Shown: positions 1 to 11,850, counted from the stretch's first letter. The stretch: DNA of 64,000 nt from Okapia johnstoni (GCA_024291935.2 CM044306.1:1240001-1304000), one strand, 5' to 3'. The notes: generated by a model from the letters alone, not told the origin. Made by a program: numbers and translations.

Positions 1-189
1 CTTGCCAACCTCATCCAGCTCCTCTGCCCTCATCCCACCCGTGGGCACAAGTGGTGCTGAGTTTGCAGCAAGGGCACTGGGCGTGCATCCCATAGACAGG
101 ATGGAAAGACAAGGTCCCGCTGTACAGCGCGGAGAGCAGTGTTAAGCATCTTGTGACAAACCATAACGGGAGAGAATATAGAAGAGAAT

Positions 190-212
190 GTGTGTGTGTG
201 TGTGTATATGAA
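190..212. repeat. (TG)n run
   Basis: A short TG tract inside an L1 3' end, just before a BovB insertion. Confidence 0.75.
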
Positions 213-226
213 CTGAAGCATTTTTC

Positions 227-802
227 TTCAGTTCAGTTCAGTTCAGTCACTCAGTCGTGTCCAACTCTGTGACCCCATGAACCGCAGCACGCCAGGCCTC
301 CCTGTCCATCACCAACTCCCGGAGCTTACTCAAACTAATGTCCATTGAGTTGGTGATGCCATCTAACCATCTCATCCTCTGTCGTCCCCTTCTCCTCCTG
401 CCCTCAATCCTTCCCAGCATCAGGGTCTTTTCCAATGAGTCAGCTCTTCGCATGAGGTGGCCAAAGTATTGGAGTTTCAGCTTCAACATCAGTCCTTCCA
501 ATGAACACCCAGGACTGATCTCCTTTAGGATGGACTGGTTGGATCTCCTTGCAGTCCAAGGGGCTCTCAAGAGTCTTCCCCAACACCACAGTTCAACAGC
601 ATCAATTCTTCAGCGCTCAGCTTTCTTCACCGTCCAACTCTCACATCCATACATGACCACTGGAAAAACCATAGCCTTGACTAGATTGACCTTTGTTGAC
701 AAAGTAATGCCTCTGCTTTTTAATGTGCTGTCTAGGTTGGTCATAACTTTCCTTCCAAGGAGTAAGCATCTTTTAATTTCATAGCTTCAATCACCATCTG
801 CA
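227..802 (-). mobile_element. BovB (RTE LINE) 3' part
   Basis: The minus strand encodes the C-terminal end of the BovB reverse transcriptase protein ([20 protein letters not shown], then [14 protein letters not shown], then [11 protein letters not shown]). The element ends in the characteristic repeated GAACTGAACTGAA tail seen as TTCAGTTCAGTTCAG. It is 5' truncated, like almost all genomic copies, so no function is expected. Confidence 0.93.
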
Positions 803-822
803 GTTTGTCTATTGTAAATCAG

Positions 823-1037
823 GGCTTCCCTGGTGGCTAAGAATCAGCCTGCCAATGCAGGAGACACAAGAGACTTGGGTTTGATCCTTGGGTCAGGAAG
901 ATCCCCTGAAGAAGGAAATGACAACCCGCTCCAATATTCTTGCCTGGAAATCCCCTGGACAGAGGAGCCCGGTGGGCTACAGTTCATGGGGTTGCAAAGA
1001 GTCAGACACGACTGAGCCACAACTGAAACCACCACCA
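823..1037 (+). mobile_element. Bov-tA/BOV-A2 SINE
   Basis: Begins GGCTTCCCTGGTGGC and ends CAGACACGACTGAGCCAC. TGTAAATCA before it and CGTAAATCA after it look like a slightly diverged target-site duplication. Confidence 0.92.
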
Positions 1038-1629
1038 CATCGTAAATCAAGTACACGTCGATAAAAAATATATTCATTAAAAAACCCCTGAAATGAACAC
1101 TAGGGTCAGAAAGGACTGTGTTTGCTGAGATGTGTGCTAAGTAATGTTGTGTGTGTTCTGTCTCCACTCCACAGTCCTGGGGTCACAGAAAGAGACGTGA
1201 ATCTCTTGCTCTCTGTCACAGTGGACGAATGACTGGCTCCTCCAAGACATGGTTCCTCTTCTGGAAAGAGGGTTGGTGGAGAGTTTCTCGGTATGTTAGT
1301 CTGGTCAGGCTGCTGTTGCAGGGCCCCGCAGGCCCTGGGGGCCGTGGCAGGGGCGGGGTGGGGGGCGTTAAACAGCAGAAATGTATTTGCTTACAGTTCT
1401 GGAGGCCGGAAGTCCAAGATCAAGGTGTTGCCAGGGTTCGCCGAGGCCTCTCTCCGAGGCTTTCAGATGGTCACCCTGTCTGTGTCCTCATCTCCTCTTC
1501 CCAGAAGGACGCCAGCTGTGTTGGATGAGGACCACCTCGTGGCCGCCTCTACCTTAGCGACCTTTTCAAAGGCCCAGTCTCGGGACATCCCTGGGGGTCC
1601 AGTGGATAGGAATCCGACTGCCAGGGCAG

Positions 1630-2150
1630 GAATAGAGGCTCAGACATAGAGAACAGACTTACAGACCCAGCAGGAGCAAGAAAGGACGGAACGAACTGAG
1701 AGAGAGTATTGAAATATGTACACTAGCGCATGTAAAATAGGTAGCTAGTGGGAAATTGCTGTATAACGCAGGAAGCTGGCGCTCTGTGACCACCCATGGG
1801 GTGGAAAGGCTTCCCTGGTGGCTCAGACGGTAAAGAATTTGCCTGCAATGCGGGAGACCTGGGTTCGATCCCTGGGTGGGGAAGATCCCCTGGAGGAGGG
1901 AACAGCTACCCACTCCAGTATTCTTGCCTGGATAATCCCGTGGACAGAGGAGCCTGGTAGGCTACAGTCCATGGGGTCGCAAAGAACTGGACATGACTGA
2001 GCGACTAAGCACACACACATGGGGTGGAAAGGAGATTCAAGAAGGAGAAGACATATGTACACCCGTGGATGGTTCACGATGATAAACGGTAGAATCCAAC
2101 CCAAGACTTTAAAGTAATTATTCTCCAACTAAATATAAATAAGCTAAAAA
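1630..2150 (+). mobile_element. Ruminant L1 3' UTR, interrupted by Bov-tA
   Basis: CATAGAGAACAGACTTACAG to TTATTCTCCAACTAAATATAA is the sense orientation of an L1 3' end seen in antisense elsewhere in the window. It ends in an A-rich tail. A Bov-tA with a perfect target duplication sits inside. Confidence 0.6.
1795..2032 (+). mobile_element. Bov-tA SINE with 15-bp target-site duplication
   Basis: CATGGGGTGGAAAGG occurs exactly at 1795-1809 and at 2018-2032, flanking a full SINE. A clean duplication is direct evidence of L1/BovB-type endonuclease-driven insertion. Confidence 0.95.
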
Positions 2151-2159
2151 AAAAAAAAA

Positions 2160-2345
2160 GAAGAAGAAGAATCAGCCCGCCAATGCAGGGGACGTGGGTT
2201 TGATCCCTGGTCCAGAAAGATCCCACGTGCTGTGGAGCAACTGAGCCCCTGCGTACCACAGCCACTGCCTGAACGCTCTATAGCCCAGAGCTGTGCCCAC
2301 TGAGCCCTCAGCAACCAAGACCCAGCACAGCCAAAAATAAATAAG
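2160..2345 (+). mobile_element. CHR-type SINE
   Basis: AATCAGCCCGCCAATGCAGG, then GGAGCAACTGAGCCCCTGCG, then CCAAAAATAAATAAG tail. Confidence 0.75.
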
Positions 2346-2470
2346 TGAACAAAAATTTTTAAAAGTAAAATAAAGGCCCTGTCTCTAAACACAGTCACAA
2401 TCTGAGGTCCTGGGGGCTAGGACTTCAACATATGAAGGGGGGGAGGTACACAGGTCCACCTGTAAGCCCA

Positions 2471-4270
2471 GGCGTTACACTCGGGGGAGCGGTCGTGCCA
2501 CGCTGTGGAAGATGCATTGTCAAAAACGAATCTGGTGACAGCTCAGTACCATCTGTCCCTTAACCAGCTTTCCTTGTTAGCTGTCATCCACAAGCTTCAC
2601 GCCATGCAATGCAAGATGAGACCATCCTTGTAAAGGCAGCAGAAAGGACACTTGCTGTTGGAAAACTGTCTGAAAGGTCATGAGACTGACTGAGCGCAGA
2701 TCCCAGCCCAAGCTCAAGCCTGTTGTGTAACTCCTGTGCCGGGTCTCATCTGGGGCGGGACTGACGGAGCATGGCAGTCATAATGACATGAGGTCATAAC
2801 TGTGCAAAGCTCTGAACAGGAAGCTCGGAGGATCATGTGAGCATGACCACCCGGGGCTCTTGGGATGACTTCCGGTTGGCCCCTTGGGTGGAAGCCATGG
2901 ACAGAAGACTGTGAAGCTAAGGTGGGTTTTGTGCGTGGGGTAATTCAGACTCTCCCTGGCTTTTTCCAGGAGAAATGGTTCCAGTTCCTTTAACCTTGCT
3001 TAACTGGCCCTTGTTTCCACTGCTTTGATCATTTCTGTGGCTCCTGCCTGGACACCCTCCAGCCTCTCCAGACCCTTTCAGAAGGGTGACACAGACTCGA
3101 CTCGGAGGCCTAACAAGGGGCTGACTCACGCGGACCCAGGAAGGGGGACGACTCGGGGGCCCAGGCACATCATGGGCCTTTCCTGCGTGTGGAATCCAGG
3201 CAGCCTTGAAGAAGGCAAGGCACTTTGCTGACGGCGACCAGATGCCCCGGAGTTTCCAGGACGGGTTTCTGGAAATGCGTCAGATTTCAAACATTCTATT
3301 TGATGGTCCCCATAAACTTATAAAGTGTCCCAGAAGTTCTGACTTCTCTGCTTCCGCAGAGCAGATCCCAGAGGGCCTCTTACTCGGGGACGTGACACTA
3401 AAGTGTCTGCCCAGCCCGGTGGGGGACAGAGGACTTCCTGCTGCAGCGAAGTCACGTGTCAGCAACCCGAGGTTTCAAAGGCCCGTCCGTGTTGCAAACC
3501 AGGAGCCATTCCTCATGCTGGAGCACTCTGTTAGGCATTTGCACTCAGAAGGTGTGGTCACATGGGCAGCAATTGCCATCGGGACTTTCCTCCTAACCTC
3601 GTGTCTGGCCCCAATCCTTAGTCCAGGATCAAGTGCCTCGTAGGTACCAACCTGGCAGTCAGTGACCCACTGGGAACCAGTCCTGCCTTCATCCTCAGCA
3701 TATGGTGGCTGATTTTAGCCCTAAATATTTCACCTTCTAATTGTACTATTGAATTTCATCCGGTTTTTGTAGGGTCGTGTTTTCAATTTGTCATGGTTGT
3801 TTTGAATTTTATTCTTGGCTTTGTGAGTGGGAGCCACCCCACCAAATTTAGCATCATGTGAGGCTCTGATGAGCACAAGTTCCATCCTTTTGTTTAAGTC
3901 ATTAGTAAGGATAGGCCCAGCCCTTAATCCCCAGAGGAGCCGCGTCCTTTCAAGTCGATGCCACAGCACTGATTACGCAATGAAGAGCGGCTTTTCTTTC
4001 TGGCCGCAGAACACGCGTTCATTGTAGAACATTTACAAAGTGCAGATAAGCGTAAGAAGGAAATGGGAATAACTAGTAATCCCACCGTGCAGGCATGAGT
4101 GCTGTCTTCTGCTGGGGCCCGTCTCGTTAAATACATATACACATACATTCATCAACACGGATTAAAGGATATACATCGAGCTTATTTGTGAACTCGATCG
4201 CATAGCATGATCAGAGAGCAAGTGACTATCCACACTCAGCTACTACACAGACGTCTCCAAATCAAGAGCA
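2471..4270. other. Intergenic, mostly unassigned; possible ancient LINE
   Basis: No gene was found. Sequence around 3640-3960 (TAAGTCATTAGTAAGGATAG and flanks) faintly resembles old CR1/L3-type LINE 3' sequence, at low confidence. Open frames here lack codon-level similarity to anything recognised. Confidence 0.4.
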
Positions 4271-4279
4271 TTTACACAT

Positions 4280-4341
4280 AATGTGCACACACGCACACAC
4301 ACACACACAGACACACACGCAGACACACACACACACACACG
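4280..4341. repeat. (CA)n microsatellite
   Basis: ACACAC tracts interrupted by G and GC (CACGCACAC, CAGACACAC), about 60 bp, immediately left of a Tigger-like element. Confidence 0.9.
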
Positions 4342-4352
4342 AGCAACCCACC

Positions 4353-4610
4353 TACAGCTGACCCTTGAACAACGTGGGTTTGAACGACATGGATCCACTG
4401 CTACAAGGATTTTATTTTCAATAGTAGACATTACAGTCCTACGTGATGCATGGTTGGTTGATCTGAGGATGGGAGGACTCTGAGGTGTGGAGGAGCCATG
4501 GACACAGAGCAGACACAGACAGTGAAGTGGGATTATAAACACTCAGATTTTCAACTGTGAGGTGGGTCAGCATCGCCGCAAACCTGCCTTGTTCAAGAGT
4601 CAACTGTGTA
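4353..4610. mobile_element. Tigger/MER2-type DNA transposon remnant
   Basis: The ends CAGCTGACCCTTGAACAACG and TTGTTCAAGAGTCAACTG are inverted copies of the Tigger-family terminal repeat. The interior is a short non-autonomous form with no transposase frame. Confidence 0.85.
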
Positions 4611-4751
4611 CTCCATGAATAACCTCCATGAGACGGTCCAAGGAAACAAGCGTAGCTTTGTTCATTCCTTTGAGAACTGCTCTTCACTGTACTGGCCTCA
4701 GAGATTCCCAAAGTGTGTAGACATCGTAAAGGCTCTGAGAAGTCCCGTGGT

Positions 4752-4774
4752 TAAAAAAAAAAAAAAAAAAAAAA
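4752..4774 (+). repeat. Poly(A) run
   Basis: A run of more than 20 A residues. No recognisable retroposon body could be assigned upstream; the sequence before it is unfamiliar. Confidence 0.6.
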
Positions 4775-4775
4775 T

Positions 4776-6030
4776 CCCATGTAATTTTTTCAAACTCAGC
4801 ATTTTCCAAATGTAATTAGCTAGAAACCCTGTTTCTAGAAGTACCTATTACTATTCCTTCAAAAACCATTTGTAGAAATGCTGTTATTGATTAAATCTTG
4901 ACATTAGGATGAAGAGTAATAACAATTTTTAAAAGTTCCTGACTTCAAGTCGGGAGACCACACCCCAGCTTTGCCTTTCATGAGCTTATGACCTTGGACA
5001 AGTTATTTTTGTCTGAGCCTCAGTTTAGCAAAATGATTGGATTCCTCTGGTATGTCCCGCCTGCCATGTTTCTCCCTGAAAGTGCAGATGGGTGAAATTA
5101 AATCGGTCTGGGATAATGTGTTGTCTATGACGTCATCTGGCTGTTCCCTCCTCTCGCTGAAACACACGTCCTCACGTGGGTGACCTCACCGGGTCCTTAG
5201 ACCCTCCCGCGGCCTGTGGTGGGAACTGAAGGGGTGAAATGTGCTTGCCTGTGAGCGCTAACCAGCACGGGAATTAGGGTCTGACCTAGGGCCCCTGCTC
5301 CTCAGTAAGCCACACCCCCTTGCCCCCCCAGGAGGTTCCAGCATCTTCCCAGGAAAGGCCTGGCCTGCTGCTCCCTGGGAAACAGGGCATATCTGCTTCT
5401 TTCCTTCTCTGGGGGTGAGCAGTCGCCTGCCACGTCCCACCCCCGGGGTCCTGGTCCTCTGTGACACCGTAGGGTAGCAGTCCCACTGCACGCGCCAGCC
5501 CCTGGGAGACCCCTCGGTGCCTCCCCACGGGCCCTGCTGGTTTAGGTGACCCTGGCCTCCAAGTTCCCAACTGCTCTTTCCCATCTCCAAGCGAGGCTTC
5601 CCTTACTGGGGAGACTGCATCTAATTCCTAGTGGTATCAGTTCCTGCACAACAGAAGGAAGAGAGTCCTTCCTGTTCACTGCCCTGTTTTCCTGGCTTCC
5701 TCCTCTTGTCTTTAATGGGAATGGGGGTAGGGGCAGTGGATAAGTTCGCACCAGCCTCTGCAGCCTGCCTATTCCATTTAATAACAAAGAGCTGAGATTC
5801 ACTGACTGCTTAGTACATGGCGGGCACAGTTCATGTGGGCTCTTATCTCAGGAACGCTGTGAGGTATCATGTCTTCAATGACATATAAATCCATGGAAAC
5901 AGAGAGGTTGAGTCATTTCCCTAAAGCCACACAGCTCGTAGGAGTTCAAGCTAGGATGCAAACCCGGACCACCCCTTCCTCCAGGGTCTGAGTGATTAAT
6001 CCCTGTTGTAGCGCCTGCCCCCACTTCCTT
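4776..6030. other. Intergenic with two MIR remnants
   Basis: About 4935-5040 (ATGACCTTGGACAAGTTATT, GAGCCTCAGTTTAGCAAAAT) and 5790-5990 (GAGGTTGAGTCATTTCCCTA, CACACAGCTCGTAGG) read as MIR SINE cores. The rest is unassigned; no gene was seen. Confidence 0.65.
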
Positions 6031-6033
6031 CCC

Positions 6034-6210
6034 CAGTGGCTCAACTGGTAAAGAACCTGCCTGTCAATGCAAGAGATACAGGTTCAATCCCTGGATCAGG
6101 ACAATCCCCTGGAGTGGGAAATGGCAATCCAGTCCAGTATTCTTGCTTGGAGAACCCCATGGACAGAGGAACCCATGGAGGTGCAAAGAGTCAGACACAA
6201 GTGAGCATGC
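6034..6210 (+). mobile_element. Bov-tA SINE, partial
   Basis: GTGGCTCAACTGGTAAAGAA to AAAGAGTCAGACACAAGTGA. Confidence 0.9.
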
Positions 6211-7289
6211 CAGGACCACCACCCTCCTGCCCACCTGGTACAGAAGGTGCCCAGCTCTGCACAAACCTGCACTCTCCCTGGTCCCTCCAACATGTCACAC
6301 TTGGTCTGGCCTTCCCAGGCTTCTCCCAGCCCCTAAAATGCCCGCTGCTGCCTCCTTCCAGGAAGACACGACCTGAGGAGCTGCCAGAGCATCCCGGGGC
6401 CGGGTGGGCGAGGCCGAGAGGGCAGGAGGCCCGGGCCGAGGTCCCAGCAGAGTGAGCGGCACTCACAGGGCAGGCGCGGGCCGAGAGGGCGGGTGGGCAC
6501 GGCCGCCGGGCAGGCTCTGCGTCTGCTCGGCCCCTTGTCAGGCCAGGCTACGGAAGGCCTGGGAGGGCCCAGCTCTCCCCATCTCTTCCTGCTCTGAGAA
6601 CGAAGCCGAAGGGAAGGGGTGACTTTACGGCAAATCGTCAGTGCCCGACGGCAAGTGCCTGCTCGTTGCTCAGGCTGCTGGGAAGAAGAGGGCAGAGCTA
6701 TTTAGAGCCAAATCACCCACATAAACGGACAGACAGTAACCCCCTCGCAGGCGGGCCGACTGGGCGCGGAGGGCACTGTTCCGAAGGACCGTCCTCCTGG
6801 CAGGCCGTCTCCCCGAGTCAGGTTTACAGCCCCGTCTGCAGGGCCCAGCACACGGGAGGCCAAGAAACGAGCCCGCCGCCCTGCGTAACTGCCGCGATCC
6901 ACCAGCACAAATATTGATCTAAAAGGCGGCCGGGGGAGAGATTCGCCACTTCCTCGGAAGCCACTCACCTAGGAGACAGCTGGGGAGACGGTGCCTCAGA
7001 TGTTCTGCCAGAGAACAGGGGACTCCCCGCCGGAAATGCCCCTGACCTTTCCCCTCTCAGAGGAGAGCTCCAGGACTGCGCAAGTACCCACAGGTACATA
7101 GCGCAGTACCCACGGGTGCCTGCATCGTAGCACACAGGTGGCAATGCGTGCACCCCAAATACCTCCTGGGCTCTCTCCTGCCTGACCCCCACCCCCCATT
7201 TGGCTTGTTCTTCTTATTTTTAAACTGTTCATTTAGTTTTGACGGCACTGGGTCTTTGAGGCTGCACACGGGCTGTCTCTAGTTTCAGC
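6211..7289. other. GC-rich intergenic stretch
   Basis: CpG is moderately frequent at about 6380-6560 and 6720-6980. No splice-flanked coding segment or known repeat was recognised; overlapping open frames on both strands conflict and show no family motifs. Confidence 0.4.
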
Positions 7290-7382
7290 ACACACGTGGA
7301 ATCTTTCTGGACCAGGGATCGAACCCATGTCCCCTGCACTGGCAGGCGGATTCTTAACCACTATTCCGCCAGGAAAGTCCTG
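7290..7382 (-). mobile_element. CHR-type SINE, partial
   Basis: GACCAGGGATCGAACCCATG to CACTATTCCGCCAGGAAAGT reads as a CHR head in antisense. Confidence 0.8.
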
Positions 7383-7612
7383 ATTTGTTTTTCTGAATCG
7401 GGACCTTATTCTCCAACCAGCATGTGTGAATCCTCAGATGCGTCTTGCACAGCGTTAGGGTTTTAGGAACTAGCAAGAGGCTTAGACGTGATCCCCAGCA
7501 CCTCCAATGGCAGAGAGAAAACTCTCATTTTAAGACACCGGGTCTAGTTATTCTCGTGAGTATATCCCTAGACGGCATGTCCACAAAATTTACAAACTCT
7601 GTGCTTAAAGAA

Positions 7613-7829
7613 GGACTTCCCAGGTGGTGCTAGTGGTAACCAACCCGCCTGCCAATGCGGGAGACACAAGAGATGCTGGTTCAATCCCTGGGTCGGGAAG
7701 ATCCCCTGGAGAAGGAAATGACAACCCACTCCAATATCCTTGCCTGGAGAACCCCACAGACAGAGGATCCTGGCGGGCTACTATCCATGGGGTCAAAAAG
7801 AGTTGGACACGACTGAAGCGATCTAAACT
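7613..7829 (+). mobile_element. Bov-tA SINE
   Basis: Full element from GACTTCCCAGGTGGTGCTAG to TTGGACACGACTGAAGCG; the GGTGCTAGTGG head is the variant shared with the copies near 37.74 and 40.11 kb. Confidence 0.92.
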
Positions 7830-8582
7830 CAGGAAAATCCAAGGAGTGACACAGTCAGTAAAGAATACCAGATACCAGAGCGTCCTCAAGACAGTCAGAT
7901 GACTGTTGCCAAGTGCTCAGTGCAGACATGGTCTGATGATAAGAAAAGTGACCATGGACAGTGTAAACATGGAAAGCTTCTCGGAGGAGGAGGGATTGGA
8001 AGGGTCTTAAAGATGAATGGGCTTTGACAGAGGGGATGATGCCAAGGGCAGGGGACCTGAGAGGAAATAGACCCATTTGTTTGGAACAGGAAGGAAAGTC
8101 TGTGACAGTGAGTCCCAGCCCCCAAGGTGGATGGCGGCCAGCTTGCAACAGGCTGTGAGCACTCAGCTAAGGGGCCTGCATGTCCGCGGGATGGTGAGGC
8201 AGCCACAGAAGGTTCTTAAAAGGGGGAATAATAGGATCAGAGCAATGTCTCTGCAAGACGGCAGAAGGAAAAGTGCTATGGAATTGATGGAAGGGGTCCA
8301 GAACGGCAGCACAGTAGAACCCATGACTGGGGACACAAGAAGGCAGATGCTGGTCGGGGGTGGGGGTCCCTGCCTGCCCCGCAGATGCAGAGGAGCAAGC
8401 CCGTTGGGCCCTTCTTCCTGGAGCTGGTGACAGCGTGAAGTTTCTGGCACAGGGTGTTTTTAAGTGGGGTGGGCCTGAGCACGGACATGTCCAGATGGGC
8501 ATGAGGGCAAAAGGGGCAGGACAGAGGCAGGCCCAGCACGGTCACTGCTGGTGTCCCTGGAGTCCCGGGTAACAGAGGGTGT
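7830..8582. other. Intergenic, nothing recognised
   Basis: No repeat, RNA gene or coding exon could be supported. Several overlapping minus frames of 90-110 codons run antisense to one plus frame and share no known motif. Confidence 0.35.
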
Positions 8583-8792
8583 GGAGCTCAGTCGCTCAGT
8601 CATGTCCGACTCTTCAAGACCTTTTGGACTGTAGCCCACCAGGCTCCTCTGTCCATGGGATTCTCCAGGCAAGAATACTGGATCAGGTTGCCATTTCCTT
8701 CTCCGGGGTATCTTCCTGACCCAGGGACTGAACCCCAGGCTCCTGCATTGGCAGGTGGCTTCTCTACCACTGAACCATGGGGGAAAGACCCT
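8583..8792 (-). mobile_element. Bov-tA SINE
   Basis: Antisense copy, GAGCTCAGTCGCTCAGTCAT to CTTCTCTACCACTGAACCAT. Confidence 0.92.
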
Positions 8793-8869
8793 GGAAAACA
8801 GGAGAGACAGCTAACCTCGTGCTCCCCAGCAAAAGCAGCATTCAAGACTCATTGGTCCTGGAGGGGTGG

Positions 8870-9000
8870 GATGGGTAGGTGGGAGGAAGGTTCAGGAGCA
8901 AGGGGACATATGTATCCTTACAGCTGATTCGCCTTGTATGCCAGAAATCAACACAACACTGTAACGCAATTACCTTCCAATTAAAAGTTAAAAAAAGACT
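8870..9000 (+). mobile_element. Ruminant L1 3' tip
   Basis: AAATCAACACAACACTGTAA and AATTACCTTCCAATTAAAAG with an A-rich end match the sense 3' end of the L1 family found in the other fragments. Confidence 0.65.
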
Positions 9001-10604
9001 CATGAGTCATTTTAAGTTTTCTAGGGGTCACATTTTAAAAAAAGAAATAGAGGAAATGGCTGTTATATTTTAATTAGCCCCATAGATCCAGAAGATTATC
9101 ATGTGTAGTCAACGCTGTAAAACTGTTACCGAGAATTTTGGCACTCTTTTTTTTTTTGCTTTGTGCTCTTTGAAATCGCGTAAGGATGAGGGCGTCTCGG
9201 CCTATACTGGTCCCATCCCAGGTGCCTGGGAGCCACGTGTGCCAGTAGCCACCAGCTCGACCACACTGAGTTAACCTCGAAAGCACAGCTCTGCAAACCC
9301 CAGGAGCTTTTGTTCCCCAAGAAACTCCTGGTAATGTCTGGGGGCAGTTTTGTTGTATCTGAGGGTAGAGACCAAAGACGTGCTAAACCTCCTTCAGGGC
9401 ACCCAGCAGCCTCGCCCCAACAACAAAGAAAGATCTGGCCCAACCTGCTGACAGAGGCCGCAGGACTCTGGGAGCAAGTGGGCACTCAGGGCCGCATTGT
9501 CAGGGCGATGCCACTGCAGACACTCCCGCTGGAGCTCGGGCCTCGCCTCAGACCGGGCAGGCTTCCAGGCGCCAGTGTCAGACCTTCCTGGTGCTTTGTG
9601 ATATGGCAGGGACTACACCCTGAACCACTCAGATAAGGCAGATTGTATTTAGAATGATTATAGCCCTGCAATTACCCTCACCCCACCCCACCCAAACCTC
9701 AGCATTGTGGTTGCTGGAGTGCGTGGTTCCCGCTCAGGGCAACTGTGCAATGGACAGCCGTGGGAACGGCCACCCCAACAGTTGTGCAGTGCACAGCCTG
9801 TGCAACTGTATGTGGCAGTTCCACTCCCAGAAGCCGAGGGACCATGTCTCATGGTACGGCAGTCTCTTCTTGTTTTCTTCTCGGCCATCCCCCTGTTTAG
9901 AAGCCACAGAGCGCAGAGCAACTGACGATGATGGTGTAGTTGAAGACGCTCTCTTCCAGTGTGGGAGCCACAGTTAAGAATTAAAAGCATTGCTGAATTT
10001 CTGTCCAGGGTTCCTGCTCTAACAACTAGGATGCTGCTTTTTTTTTTATAAGGACAACTTTACCTCCTTTTTCTCCTTCTCTCCTTTCCTGCAAATATTT
10101 ATTACAGGGTGAAGCTGTGAGCTCGTAGAGAGTTGGGGTGGGTCTCTGAGCAGATTGAGGCAGAAGGCTCCCTGCTGGTTCCAACAGCATCTCTGCACGA
10201 AGTCAGGATAAACCCGGAGCAAACTCTTCCTGGTAGAACCAGCTCAGTTGATGTTCATAGGTGGTATGATTTTTTTTTTAATCCATCATCCAAAAACAAA
10301 GGCAATTCTAAGTGAAGGGGGGAGCCTGTGCCGCATTCTGACCATGACCACGCTCTGGGGCCAGGATTCCTGGATCCGAATGCAGGCTTCTCAGCTGGGC
10401 CGCTGTGCTGCCCTAGACGAGTTACGTAGATGCTCTGCGCCTCTACCCAGAGTGTAGGGCTAAATGCAAGGCTGAGTGTAAGGCTGAATGATACTAAGAC
10501 CTACCTCAGAGGGTGGTTGTGTGAATTTCAGTGCGTGATGTTTAGAATCATGACAACAGAGGAAGTTTTCAATAAATGTTAGCCTGCTAGGTAGGCAGAT
10601 TTGT
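9001..10604. other. Intergenic with one MIR-like remnant
   Basis: About 10360-10600 resembles an old MIR (GGATCCGAATGCAGGCTTCT, TTTCAATAAATGTTAGC). The 9650-9990 segment repeats CAACTGT and its inverse several times but fits no family I know. No gene was found. Confidence 0.45.
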
Positions 10605-10915
10605 TTAAATTTTTTATTTTGTATTGGGGTATACCCAGTTAACAATGTGATAGTTTCAGGTGGACAGTGAAGTGACTCAGCCATACGTACACGTGTCCGT
10701 TCATCCCCAAACTCCCTTCCCATCCACGCTGCCAGGTGACACTGAGCAGAGTCACCCGTCCAATACAGCAGGCCTTGCTGGTTATCTATTTTAAACAGAG
10801 CCATGCGTCTACGTCCATCTCCAACCTGCTGACTATCCCTCCCCTCATCCTTTCCCCGACCCACCAACCATAAGTTCCTTCTCTAAGGCTGTAAGTCTGT
10901 TTCTGTTTCCTCAAC
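10605..10915 (-). mobile_element. Ruminant L1 3' end, antisense
   Basis: TTTTATTTTGTATTGGGGTA, then CTCAGCCATACGTACACGTG and TCCCTTCCCATCCACGCTGC are shared with six other copies in this window. Confidence 0.7.
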
Positions 10916-11079
10916 AAGCTCATTGTTATCATTCCCTTTTACACTCCTCACATAGGGATGCCATACGCTATGGCCTTCTCAGGACAGGTTTCTTTCTACT
11001 CCAGAATTGCTCGGTCTTTGCCGTGCGTCTGTGGCCCGTGCCTCCGGCAGCGGGGACCCGGGGAAAAAGTAGGTTTTGC

Positions 11080-11185
11080 TGTTGCTGGTGTTTGATCACT
11101 AAGTTGTGTCCGACTTTTTTTCGATCTCAAGGGCTGCAGTCCGCCAAGCTCCTCTGTGCATGGGATTTCCCAGCCAAGAATCCTG
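11080..11185 (-). mobile_element. Bov-tA SINE fragment
   Basis: AAGTTGTGTCCGACTTTTTT to TTTCCCAGCCAAGAATCCTG; truncated and diverged. Confidence 0.75.
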
Positions 11186-11444
11186 TTTGAACGCTGTTTA
11201 GACTGCCCCCTCTAGAAGACTGGGCACAAAGGCAAAGGGGACGTGCTGATGCTTTAACGGCAAGGCACCGGCCCAGGGCAGTGAGGACGGGGGGCGACAA
11301 GGAGAGATGGGGAGCACTGTCGTAGGCTGCAGCACCCTGGAAACCACGTGACCACAAGGCTGCTCAGCAGCTGTGCTCACCTGGTGTGAGGAGGTTGGAA
11401 GGCGAGGTCCGATGTGGAAGCGAGAAGTCATGCCCACCACAGGA

Positions 11445-11850
11445 AGTACTAGTTCCCTAGGGCCGCCGTCACAAAGCACCACAAACAGGTGGCTGAAAAT
11501 CCCAGAAATGTATTCTATCACTGTGCTGGGGGCCTGAAGTTCAGAACTGAGGTGTCGGCAGGGCCAGGCTGGAGGGGAGGACCCCTTGCTTATATCCAGC
11601 TTCTTGGGGTGGCAGGAAGCCAGGAAGGCCCCTGGCCCATATGGCATCATGCCGTCTCTGCCTCCGTCTTGCCTGGGCTGCTTCTCCGTGTGTTTCTGGG
11701 TCTCTTCTCATAAGGACAGAGCCGCATGGGACCCAGGGCCCTCCCGACCCAGCATGGCTGAGTCTTAACAAATGACCTCCTCAGCAACCCTACTTCCAAC
11801 TAAGCTCCATTCCGTGCTCCTGGGAAGGACTCAAGCGTTGAGGGAACCCT
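11445..11850 (+). mobile_element. Old mammalian interspersed repeat, family uncertain
   Basis: CTAGGGCCGCCGTCACAAAG and TCTTCTCATAAGGACAGAGC belong to the same repeat as the outer element at 1.34-2.47 kb. The 118-150-codon frames over it are repeat-derived. Confidence 0.6.

Larger units (their letters stand above)
1..1075 (+). mobile_element. Ruminant L1 3' end split by BovB and Bov-tA
   Basis: Pieces at about 120-226, 803-822 and 1038-1075 read continuously as a ruminant L1-type 3' UTR (GACAAACCATAACGG, then AACTGAAGCA, then TTGTAAATCA, then CGATAAAAA). A BovB copy and a Bov-tA copy interrupt it. The first 119 bases are not assigned. Confidence 0.65.
1340..2470 (+). mobile_element. Old interspersed repeat interrupted by a nested retroposon block
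   Basis: The outer repeat resembles the common mammalian sequence TTCTGGAGGCCGGAAGTCCA...AAAGGCCCTGTCTC; a second copy appears near 11.45-11.85 kb. I am not sure of its family name. It is split at AAAGGCCC (about 1568 and again 2373) by a block holding an L1 3' end, a Bov-tA and a CHR SINE. Confidence 0.6.

Noticed and set aside
247..570. Reverse-transcriptase-like protein ([13 protein letters not shown]) as a gene
   Set aside because: It is the C-terminal end of a 5'-truncated BovB retrotransposon; the catalytic region is missing. The similar frames at 57.27 and 59.5 kb are the same.
1335..1369. G-quadruplex at GGGGGCCGTGGCAGGGGCGGGG
   Set aside because: First loop is eight bases and it lies in an old repeat; not convincing on its own.
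7614..7700. tRNA gene suggested by GGTTCAATCCC / GGTTCGATCCC boxes
   Set aside because: These are the B-box remnants of tRNA-derived Bov-tA SINEs; no complete cloverleaf, and every copy continues into the SINE body.
11206..11220. CTCF-like CCCCCTCTAGAAG
   Set aside because: Reverse-orientation match fails at several core positions.
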